Shown here in pieces: positions 24,269 through 35,382 of a stretch of DNA of 64,000 nucleotides (positions within the stretch are counted from its first letter, which is position 1; each line of letters opens with the position of its first letter). A program made the translations under genes and the position numbers. The notes beneath the pieces were generated by a model, which ran no database searches, was not told where the DNA came from, and was given only the letters and a program-made list of their open reading frames with translations. Source of the DNA: Anisakis pegreffii (taxonomy: Eukaryota > Nematoda > Chromadorea > Rhabditida > Anisakidae); contig JAPYMA010000516.1 in assembly GCA_035041965.1 (NCBI GenBank), positions 1-64,000 of the forward strand, written 5' to 3'.

Positions 24269-24931
24269 GTCTAGAGCGTCTCCAACCGTTCTTATATTCG
24301 TAACTAGTATCAATTCTATGGCATCACCTATGCCAAAATTTCTTAACTTAGTTGCTACTGGCCACTAAGGAGGTGGAAACGATATGCGAATGGTTAAGTT
24401 TCACGAAGAAGCCTTCAGGTGATTGAATATGGATTCTAATGGATCACTCCTGGTTTCATGTGTTAAGCACACCAAATAGCGTTCGCTATCGCACTGCAAA
24501 GATTAAGCGCTGGATGCGATTTCTAGAAGTAATATTTTTGGCTAAAATTTTTCACGAGTTGTTTTTTCAACAAACACGAAACATTTTTTGTTATTGTAAT
24601 TGGAATCTATGGTAACCGTATTTCTTGCTTCAGTCTGATTCCCGCACTTAACATTAAATAAGTGTCACTGTTTTTGCTCTCTTGAAACGTCTCAGAGCGA
24701 ATGAAAACAGACTGTTTTATTAGGGAAAGAATGCACTCGCAACTCAGCTGGACCGTGTACGGAGAATGTTGAGAAGCACTAATGTGTACTCACCATTTCT
24801 TTCATTTATTTTTCTGACACTTTGTGACACATTTCATGCATTGTTTCATAAGCACTCGAATTGGACACTGCTTGTTCGCTGTGTATACAAGACTCATTCA
24901 ATCACGATTCAATGATAATTATCGACTAATT

Positions 24932-25145
24932 CAGTGTTTCTCACGTTTGGAAGCCGCACTATCACGTTGATGGTCTAGCAGGCCTGTAATTACCTTCTTC
25001 CCGCTGCGAGCACTCACTATTTCCACGCATAACTTCAGGAGCTAACCAGAAATCGGTCCAGAAATTCCTCAATGATGTGAAATTACCTGCAAACCTTAAA
25101 CTTCCCTTAAATTAATCCCACATTTACCTCATCTGAAAAACACTG
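24932..25145. mobile_element. hAT-like MITE, copy 3 (214 bp)
   Basis: Left end CAGTGTTTCTCACGTTTGG; the right end read inward is CAGTGTTTTTCAGATG. Flanks GACTAATT (24924-24931) and GGCTAATT (25146-25153) form an 8-bp duplication with one mismatch. It carries no coding frame. Confidence 0.75.
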
Positions 25146-25192
25146 GGCTAATTTGACGGTTTCGGTGACGTTCGACTCAGAATTACCTTGTG

Positions 25193-25510
25193 CAAGGGTA
25201 TAACCAAGAGGGTGGGGCGCAGGAGGCACGCTCACCCTTCGATGGAAGATGAAAGAAAGGAGCAAAGCAAGATTGAGGGAGACGGATGGGAAAAGAGAAT
25301 GAAGGGAGAGAGAAGAAAGAGAGGGAGAAAATGAAGGGAGAAAACACAGAAGAATTTGTCCTAGTACTCGATACCACAGAATCTGAGATGCTACCTGGAA
25401 ATTTTTGAAAAAAAAATTGCATCTTAGCTCCTGTAACCAAAGCCATTTTTTTTGGCTGAGGATTCCTTTCCGCCCATTCCCTCTTGAAAAAAATGCTGGC
25501 TACGCCCTTG
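25193..25510. mobile_element. Possible decayed TIR element, GA-rich inside
   Basis: Left end CAAGGGTATAACCAAGAGGG; the right end read inward is CAAGGGCGTAGCCAGCATTT. The first ten bases agree at 8 of 10. The interior 25240-25350 is strongly GA-rich on the plus strand. No target-site duplication was found. The minus-strand frame 25183-25545 lies inside it and is not treated as a gene. Confidence 0.4.
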
Positions 25511-25683
25511 AGCTCACGTACACTCACATGCGATTCGCTGGGCATTACTTCTTATCTATTACTGGTAAGACAATCGAGTATTTGAAGGTTATTCACTATC
25601 AGCGTAAAGATACCGATGAATCGCCATTTGCTTGAATGGATTGATGGATAATGCGTAATCAGTGATAGTTTCGCTTCGATAGA

Positions 25684-28553
25684 ATGTTGTTTCTAAAATC
25701 AGTTATGGGAAAGATACTGCGACTGTTTGGTAATGTGAATATTACTTATGTGTTCTGGTATGCGCTCTTGATCAAATTCGTTGTTGGTGACGATTATCCG
25801 TGGACGTACGACAATGACCTTTTCGGTGGTATGTTCACACTTTTGTACGCCATTTTTAATGGAAGTATCTCAAAGTTGACGAGATGTCAACATCCCAATG
25901 ACTTGGAACGAACAAAGATGCAACAAATGAGATTAGACCAGAAGTGCGTTTTGAAATAGTTTCATAAGCTGAACACTCGAACGGTCATAAAATTATGAGG
26001 TTTCGTTTGTCTGCGGATTATTCATTGTTTGCATGAATTTCACAAATGATGCTAATAGGAGTCATCCTCGTTCATTAAATTCAGGTCCTGATTTTTGGGG
26101 ATTATTGGATAAAAAATGGCAAATGTGTTCTAAGGGCAAAATGCAATCACCAATAAATATCGATCCATCTTCATTACTTTACGATCCGAATTTAAGCGCG
26201 ATTCGCGTCGATAAATCAACGGTGAGTTTGAATGCACATTCTGGATTATGTACAAGTGCTGAAGCATGATTAGTTGGTGGATGGTGCAAGACTTTGCTCG
26301 TAACGAAACTAATTAAAGGTAGCATCTGAATTGATCAATACCGGTCAAATGCCAAGAGTGAGATTGTTCAATACAAACCGTTGGCCGAGTGTTAATATAT
26401 CTGGAGGACCGCTCAATCCGTACAGATATCGTATGCAACGAATGGATATCCATTTCTCGAGCACCACTGATTTTGGCTCTGAGCATTCGGTTGACTCGAA
26501 AAAGTTCCCCATGGAGGTCATTTTGATACACTGCTTTATTTGCAGCTTTTTCATGTGGACCGTTCCATTCTCATCATTGTTGTGTACTTGATATTATTTT
26601 CAAGCCACAAATCTCAAGAATTTGGCCAGACCACCGCAAAAATCGTCTTGTCATTGAGAAGTGGGTACTGAATTAGTTAGGGAATCATTCTGAACGTGAT
26701 CAGCAACCGAACATTGTCAAGGAAAATAGCTGGTTGATGTGTTCCACCGAACGGTTAAGGTTGATTTATATCGTAGCTTTTATGCCTATTGATAAAAGCA
26801 ATAGTATTCAGTTCGTGACTAGAACAATTATGAGAATAAGCTGAAATTGACTCGGACAATGTTCAACGTAGCAATTAGATTGATTTTATTCGTGCGTTGT
26901 GAATGTAACGAATAATCATTGTGATGTCAATAAGATTAACATTCATCAATCTCTTCAGATTCAAATAATTGCATTCAACAGTGACTTATATCGTAATTTT
27001 TCAACTGCCGTCGTGTCACCACATGGCATTGCAGCTTTATCACTTCTCGTTCAGGTGAATCAAGTTCAATTTTGAAACACCGATTGCTTTCTTGCATGAC
27101 GATGAAAAATGCAAATCGTAAGCCTAATTACTTTTCTTCGACAATCCAGTGGCATTCAACTCAGCATTGAGATAATTGTTACCTCACTGAAATGTGAACT
27201 GATTGGAGCACTGAAAATTTTGTGAAAAGTTCTGATGTGAATGACATTAATTGAAACGTTGAAAAATTGAAACACTGAAAAAATTGAATGACATTAATGA
27301 ATGGAGTGTGTTAGCACATTGTGCTCAGCATTTAATGTTAATTTTCAATTGCAAACATATTGTACTTTCGTTGTCAGATTGAAACGAAACAAATTCAACC
27401 AATAAAATATAACTTATCTGCATTAATGAACTCGTCCTCAAATTTACTAATGAGTGAAAAATCCCTTTCAGATTGGCAAAAAGACCAATGAAGAGTTACT
27501 CAAAATAACGATCGCAACAGCTAGTGTACCCTTTAAAAGTATGTTATCGGTCATTTTTTAGTAAATACAGTGAAACAATGATAAAATGTACATCCCCATT
27601 AATTGTAATTTCAGTGCTGAGTTGCCGTTGCTTAACAGGTTATTTTTTTTAGGGAAAAGAGTTGAACTGATGGAATTAAAACCGTGGAAGATGTTGCCTC
27701 ATAAAGCTGATTATGTCACCTACGAAGGATCGATGACTTCACCAGGGTGTCATGAAACCGTAACATGGATTATCATAAATCATCCCATTTTTATCACCGC
27801 TGAAGATGTGAGTTATGTTGAAATGTCATTTATTCGTGCATTGATTTCAATTTTGAGCAGTCAATCTTTTCTTTTGTTGTTGCTTGACAGTTCGGCAGAC
27901 AAGCTGTCCATTTTCTTTCAATCAAACATATTTTTGATAGTCAGCATTTTTCATTTCACATCATATGTTGACGGATATGTGAGTGTTTTCTCTGAAGCGT
28001 ATTCAACTAACGATCACTTGTCTGTTCAGATTTCATGACTGACTTACTCATCAAAATATCTGCGCTTACGTTTTTTGACTAGATTTCATCTCATTTAAGC
28101 ATTATGCATGTTACTTTTTTTGTTCCATTAACCATGGTGATGATTTATGTAAGTACTTTCATGTCGCAACTGAGTATTTTTTGCAGTTGGATACGTGGTC
28201 AGTACTGCAGCAAACAACCACTCAAGAGCCTGAACCTCGATATATTGCTCCAAACTTTAGAACACTCCAAGATCCTCACGGACGTATTGTAAGGACAAAT
28301 ATAAGGCATCACTTCAAGGTGAATATAGCAATTGGCTGAAAGCTTTAATAATGCTACAAATCAACTCAATGCTTCACCCAAATTGAGTTTGCTTCGGCTA
28401 ATTCAGCTACTATTGGTAAGCCGTAAACCACGAAAAATGATGCTGAATCAAAGACTTGCACGAAATCGTGAATGCACGCAGATTTTACATTCATTTTCAT
28501 GCGATACAAAATTGAATAAGATCAGCGCATGGAAGGAAGTTATAAGAAGATGA
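25684..28553 (+). CDS. cah-1: Carbonic-anhydrase-related protein (CARP X/XI type), catalytically inactive
   Basis: Eight exons: 25684-25828, 26085-26221, 26319-26516, 26959-27054, 27472-27538, 27653-27807, 28187-28318, 28407-28553; 358 residues. An N-terminal hydrophobic stretch (TYVFWYALLIKFVVG) looks like a signal peptide. The alpha-carbonic-anhydrase fold follows: FWGLLDKKWQMCSKGKMQSP, VNISGGPLNPYRYRMQRMDI, HFSSTTDFGSEHSVD, VTYEGSMTSPGCHETVTWII. Of the three zinc-binding His, the first is Asp (MDIHF) and the third is Gln (EIQIIAFN); only the middle one remains. Vertebrate CA10/CA11 have lost the same two. These are secreted or membrane-linked neural proteins that bind neurexin, and they do not hydrate CO2. 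The choice of cah-1 over cah-2 rests on my memory of C. elegans linkage and is tentative. The last exon is less certain. Confidence 0.9.
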
Positions 28554-29925
28554 GAGTAGAATCATAGCTAATAGAGAGGATCACCGTCGTGGGACGACTT
28601 ATCAGTTTAAATGTTTATAGGAGCATGATGCAGAATGTAAGAAACGTTTGAACGATACGTGGTACAGATCGAATCCGAATCGGACCGAAACGATACGGTC
28701 AAAAACAATATTTCATCGACGTCGTCATCATGCTCATCATCATGCTGATTTTGAATTATTGTAGAACTTACAGAATTCATTCTAATATGACACCGTTCTG
28801 TAAATATTCACATAAATCAGTATTCAAAGTTCATTACGTTGAAAAAATACACAGTGGTGATCCGTTGTAGTGCGCAACACACCGTATTCAACATCGCATT
28901 TCGTTTCCTTCTGCAGTCGTGTTAAGTAATCTCATCCAGTCTGCTTGTTATGATTAACGTAAAACAACAGACAGTTTCATGAACTGTAAACAATTCAGCG
29001 GAATAATATTTCCCTGTTAATTCCTTATTTTTGATGCTGTCACAAACCAAAAGGAACGAGTCGAGCGTTTACGATTTTTTTCAAACATTTATTATTCCAG
29101 TAGTTGAATTTGGAAATTGGTACATCACTGGTAAGTGTCTTAGTTGCTGGACAGTCAACGAATATCGTTCGTCTCAACAAAAGCAAATAAGAATATAAGT
29201 GAACAACGACAAATCAGTGCATATGTTATTGTATTATTCATTGCATATTAGCAGCATTCATAAGCTCAGTTTGGGTCTGGAAACATCGACGAAGATCAGT
29301 TCAACATACAATCATTATTCATTACAACAACAAATCGGCTCTGTCACCTGAAAGCCACTGCGTAATTAATTGGGAGTGTAGATCTGATTTCGGGACAACT
29401 GAATATCCAGTTTCTAAATCAAATTCACACTATCGTACTAAAAATGACACTGCTTTCCATTTGTAACATCTTATTGAGCAGTCTGATTATATCAGATTCG
29501 ACCCATTTTGTGCTTTTCTCACAGAATCCGGACGGGATTTCCCCAATTTTGTTGTGATCACAAAAGAACTTCAACAATGATCACGCGCTCAGAAACTTTT
29601 CGCCAACGGAGTATAATTACACATGGCAGCGAAGCGAAAAATCAAATCAAATGTACGAAACCGAACAAATTCCAGTTATACGCACACACATAGACGATAC
29701 ACGACATTTTGCATAAAATTCGAATCATTCACAACACTACCATTTTTGCTTTGTTGTCACATAAAGAAGCAACAAATTGAAATATTCACATGTGAATTAT
29801 AATACATTAAGTGTTGTGCAATATAATCATATGCTCAAAAGTCACATCAAACTCGCAAAGATCCTTCTGAGAACCCGTCTTTTAAACTTCCATAATTGAG
29901 CGAGCGCATTGTTTTCTCTTTCTGA
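28554..29925. other. Convergent intergenic region, 3' UTRs
   Basis: Lies between the ends of the CARP gene (plus) and the PIM-like kinase gene (minus). The short frame at 29508-29693 has no support. A short CATCATGCT-type direct repeat occurs near 28726-28744. Confidence 0.6.
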
Positions 29926-32900
29926 TCAAGACTGCACCATTTCCGATGGAAAATCATGTGACCGTGACATCTCACTAAACTCATCATCGTTCGTATACTC
30001 ATTTGACTTTCGCTCAAATTTTCTTCTTCTAGAATCTATACGGAATATGTTCAACGATGTGGAACCGCGGTTTGAGTTCTCATCGCTGGTTTGTTTTTTC
30101 ACAGTCAGCGGCCGATAGCGTGACAGAGACGGTGATATGCCACGTTTAAATGAGGAACTAGATCCGCTACTTTTGCGAGTTATCGTCGATAATCGCTTGA
30201 GACTGGCATTCAAGTTTTCACTTGCTGAATCCAACGATGAGCAATTAAAAGCTTGTTTGATTGAGTGATTATCGGTTGAATTAACTGATGACTGCTGTAT
30301 CGATGAATACTGCTGACCAAGTAGTGGTGTCGTTGCCCGATTTTCACTCGTATACTCCATCTTGAAAACACCTTTCAGAGATTCATCATCAAAACATCTG
30401 CAAGAATTTGATTTCATAGCTCGTTTTTATGTTTAACGATAACAACCATTGGTTTGTTTGCATTCATTACAGACGTCTAACTTACCGCTTCATTTCAGTT
30501 TCAAATTGATTTCTGTGGATTTCGCTCCTCCGTTTTTTTACTATTCTTTGAACATATCTCACAAATATCACTTTCTGAGCGATAATACGAAACAAAATTC
30601 TGATCTACTGTGAGAGCGGATCTCAATAATTCCAGCTTTCATGCATGAATTTTGCTATTCACTTAACGTTTCCTGCGTGAAATCAGATACCTGCTGTCAT
30701 CCTCAGCTATAGAACAAGAGGCGCCGAATGCGGAAAGGTTGGACACATCTCTAGAAAATGCTAGTGATTCATTTGCTGAATAGTATTGCGATGTGGTTGT
30801 TGTTGTATCCCTTGATAGTTGTCCACCATTGAAATATACAAGAAAATCGTTTGATCTCATCGTCTCAGGTTCTTCGGCTCTCTCATAACAATCCAAATGC
30901 ATCATTTCGGTTGGTGTTGTCACAGAGACGTTATCATAGCTGCAATATGAATATGCTTAATGAACTTCGAAACTAATGCTCTCGTTGAATACTGTAATAC
31001 ATGTAAAAACATGATTGCTGTAGAATTTCGATGAGGTTGAATCGCTTCAGGCCGTAATGAAAACAGATCGGATTACATGCACATTTCTATATCAACTGAA
31101 CATTTCTTCCGGTGGCGTTGTTGAGTGGTGCACAGAATATTCGGAGTATTTATTTTCAATCATTGTCACATGATGGAACACTCAATTTGCAATTTCCTAA
31201 TCTAATATTTCTCGATTTGAGGATAACTCTGAATAATCAAAAAAGTGTTCGTTGAGCGTTAAATCGAATCGGCGATTACTTACTAAAAACTTTAGTCAAA
31301 CTGATTGCTTCGCTTATATGATGAAAATTTCTTACTCTGAAAAGCAACGAAAATTTTGATCGCTTTCTGTGATGCTTTGTTCGAGTGTGCATCTTTGAAG
31401 CGTTGGTCTGAAATATTATGTAGAAGTACAGGAATTTTCATCAGATATATAATTTTTGCACATATTTTATTTGACTGAATTTTCGGGTAAGTACACTGAT
31501 GCACAAACAAGCAATCATTTTAACAGCTATTTCGAGAGGGCATTCAATGACGACTATACGTTTCGTGTGTGATCAACACACAATCTCATAAATAATCGAA
31601 TAAAAGATGCACAAAATGGCACAACCAGGCAGTTGTACGTTTGGTGATGGTGTTGAATTACGTACGTGCGATGCACATGTTCAAATTTTAAAACAATTCA
31701 TCCGCACAATCTCAAAGTTAAAACGGTTATCGTTCTTAAACTCAACGAGCAATGAGATGACGCAATCGAGAGAATTATCCACTTCTTCTCTCGTCATGCA
31801 ATTCAATTTCACGGATTTATTACTTCGAAAAATTGATGAGCTCTTTCTTTTTCTTACTGAACGCATTCAAGTTCAAATTTCTATTGGGTGAATTGTGTTC
31901 TGATCAATATCAAAGTTAATGTGAATGTGAAAAGGAATAAAAAGCAACAAAAAACAAGGAAGTGTTCGAACTCACGTTCTATTCGAACTGTTATGAATAT
32001 CCACTGTGATATCAGCTGCACTAGAAGCGCGCCTAATTCGCTCACAAATATCAATGCTGGCATCAGTTTGTGAATCACTCAGAAATAATTCGTTATCATC
32101 TGACGACGGTATCGTTGAGGAAGTACTCCGTTTCAATTTTCGATTCGTTTTCGACAGTCGTTTACTTAATTTACGATCCAAAACACATTTGAAGGATGCT
32201 TCGTGAGTCGCGATTGGCTTACACAGCCAACGATGCTGTCGGACCTCGATCAAATCTGCACGGCGTTCCGGTGTTACCACCAAACACCGTCGAATTAAAT
32301 GCTCACATTCTTAAATTTATTTCTGTTGATTTATTCCAGATAAGTTTTGTGAATGATAAGCACTGAAAATCAGCGATTAATACATTGATGTTGCTATGCA
32401 ATGATTATTTGATAAGTTTTTTGTTCTTTGATTAAACTCATATTGAACAACTGCAAACATCTGTTCTAGTGAGAGTGCAAACACTTACAATTAGTATTAC
32501 ATTACATCATATGATCACTATTGCATTTCATTACATCTAAACTCAATGAGTCGATGACGTAAATGCATCAATAAAAGCAAACTCAAAAATCTGTCATTAT
32601 TACGTTTACAGCTTTCTGCCATAATTCAATATTTATGGCCTCCTTCTCCCCATTCCGGCTGAATGAGCAAATGCCATCAAACACACAAAAGCATATGCAG
32701 TCAAAATGATGTCAAACCTTCGGAAATGTTTTTCGGTATCGAAAGTCTTCCGAGACAAATTTGTATTTCATTTCGAAATGGAAGTGCACCAGTCACCATA
32801 ACGTACAAAACAATGCCTAATGACCAAACAGTGGCTTCCATCGGCATATAAGTGGCACGTTTGAACCATTCCGGTGGACAATACGATCGCGTTCCTAAAA

Positions 32901-35382
32901 CTTTTCTAACATAAGCTTCATGGAACGATCAAATAGGATTGGAGTACCGATACTGCCAGTTTTTTTTTGCTTGACTGGCAATGCCTATTGCGATGCTGGC
33001 AACTAGCAATGTGAAGAAAACAATCAACTGATAAAATGGCAGTTGAATGGATGAAACAAGCTACCGTAACCTTGGAAACGGCTTGCACGAGTTTTAGAAA
33101 TAATTGTTGCAGCACCAAAATCCACCAGAATCACTTCACCAGTGCGCATATTTATGATTATATTCTCATCCTGAATGTGAATCATCACAAATTCGTTTCA
33201 CACAACGCTCGCTGAGAAAAGAAAAAACAATATGAAATATTAATTGGATTCAGCAAATTCAATACTTTTCCGCCCCATAACCCATCAGATTTTCACACAC
33301 ACACCAATTGATGCAATGACTCACTTTAATATCGCGGTGCAAAACGCCATGGTCAGCGTATAATGAACAAACGGTATTTACAACTTGCACGAATATCGAA
33401 CGAGCGATCGTCTCATCAAGACAACCATAAATGGAAATCAGATCGAATAAATCCATAAACTCTTCCGGTCTTTCCATCACAATCATAAATCCTTTTGAAC
33501 TGCAAAATTGCAACGCTCAAGTGTTCGTTATTGCAACTATGATGTATTAGTTGAATGTATCTGCTGTGCAATTTCCAGTATGTTTATGGTTGGTCATTCT
33601 TGCCGAAGATTGCAAACTGCCTTGCGAGGAATGTGATATGAATTCAATTCAACGTGCAGCGTAAAAATGCATTATTGGCCAATTTTGAAAGGCATTAATT
33701 TGTTCTGGTGATCGTACTCAGCTTTTCGATAGCTATATTTAGAAAGCAATTAGCAATCATGTCCCATGAGTCGTGATGGTATTTCTTCTAAAAAAAATGA
33801 GATAGAGAGGTTTAGTTTTAGTTCTCGAATGTCATTTTGTTTTTGAAGTGTTCCACTGATGTTTTCTTGATGGTGATATCCGTGTAGAAAGATCGCCGGG
33901 AGTTTCATTTGAAATGGATCACTTCAAAAGACAAACTGATACGTTGAGTTTAAGAAGGCTCCATGGCTAGTTAAGCAATTGAAATTTTCGATCATCAACG
34001 TCTGATTTTACGTTGTTTTGTTCAAACAATCGGCTCATATATCAATCAGCTAATTAACTAACTTCGCAAACCAATCAATAAGCCTCACAACACCAGGTGT
34101 TCCATTACACATCTCCAAAAGGCATATTTCTGTTGGAACAAGTTGTTTACAAGTCTATAAAGATAACATCAATCTCATAAGACACTTAACAAAATCATCG
34201 ATCAATTTCAATTTCACTTTTTGCAATGATGTTCAATTTGCTCAGAATACAAATGATTTCCTACCAACTCTCATCAAAGCGCTCCGAGCTTTAACATCGT
34301 CTGCGAATGAAATGAACATTTGATTCACTCGTTCCATCAAACACCAATATTTCGTCCACAAAAAAATGCGAAACTACAAGATGTTCAGTGCTAACAAACC
34401 GTCGTCCAATCTCGAACGTGTCGATGTTCGACAAATTTTACGGCCACTGGAGTACCGTCTTCAGTACGTTCAGCTTTATACACAATCCCAAAACCACCAC
34501 GTCCAATTTCTTCAGAAATCGAATATTGTTTACGGAAATTTTTATAACTGTGAGCTGAAATTGTTCGATTTGAATGATGGTAGTTGTATGCTCAATCTTT
34601 CAATCGAATGATGAACCATTTTAATGGAATACATTGAATGAAAAAACTAACGTTTGGTTTGAATCTTCAGAAGTGAAATTTTTGTTTGAAAGACTTCCCA
34701 TTATATTTGACCCCTCCAGTTTTCAAAATAGGAATGAATTTATTGCTAATCAGCATCACTTATCGACCCAGCGCTGAATCGCACAAGACTAAACCAGCTT
34801 TAAAACACCCTTAGCGCACTCGTCCTCTGACCAGGATTTTCTCGGTTAAATATGCCAAAGGTATCCGGGAAAATAAATCTTATAAGATGGTTAAATCATG
34901 TATAAATCATGGATCATAATAAATCACATTGCGGCAAGTATGTCATTAATCATCAGTCATACTGGTAAGACGGCAAATTTGTGACTTCAGAGAGAAATTT
35001 ATTTGAATGGTCGAACCTTTATCGTGAAGAAACGTGACGTTATAAGATATACATAATGTGAGATCCTGAAGTTTTCGGCGAATCATTTCAAATCAGTCGC
35101 TCGAATGACAAACAATTATTCTAGAATTGATATTTGTGCGATATGACTATCCAAATTCGATTCTTCATTCACACGGCTATAGGATTAAACTGAAATGTCG
35201 AATGTTTTTCGTATTTCAAACAACCGAATTTTAAAAAAATTACTTTCTTATGCAGCAAACAACGCAATGCAATATCCTTCACGAAGTTACTGCACACATT
35301 TCTCGCTTTCATGTCACCTGCCACAATTTACGAGTTCACAAAGAGAATGTGCAACAAATTTACGTGGATCGCTTAATGACAT
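29926..35382 (-). CDS. prk: PIM-family serine/threonine kinase (worm PRK)
   Basis: Nine exons: 35382-35318, 34547-34400, 34154-34063, 33499-33325, 33170-33071, 32894-32718, 32309-31976, 30939-30691, 30397-29926; all phases agree, 603 residues. Kinase domain about residues 28-285: glycine loop EIGRGGFGIVYK, catalytic Lys in VAVKFVEHR, PIM hinge MERPEE with its unusual Pro, catalytic loop LHRDIKDEN, DFG in LVDFGAAT, and PPEW in place of APE followed by AxVWSLGIVLY, which are both PIM signatures. PIM kinases are constitutively active cytoplasmic and nuclear kinases that promote growth and survival; C. elegans has prk-1 and prk-2. The tail of about 315 residues is Ser/Thr-rich and has no recognised domain; mammalian PIM1 has almost no tail. 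The ATG follows the acceptor TTTTTTAG by one base, suggesting SL trans-splicing. Plus-strand frames at 34366 and 35195 are shadows. Confidence 0.93.

Noticed and set aside
25183..25545. 120-residue minus-strand frame, Ser/Phe/Pro-rich
   Set aside because: It reads the complement of a GA-rich tract inside a probable TIR element; composition explains it.
32663..32851. Plus-strand frame of 62 residues
   Set aside because: It is the antisense shadow of the kinase exon 32894-32718, which carries the PPEW and WSLGIVLY motifs.
34366..34611. Plus-strand frame of 81 residues
   Set aside because: Antisense shadow of the kinase N-lobe exon with the glycine loop.
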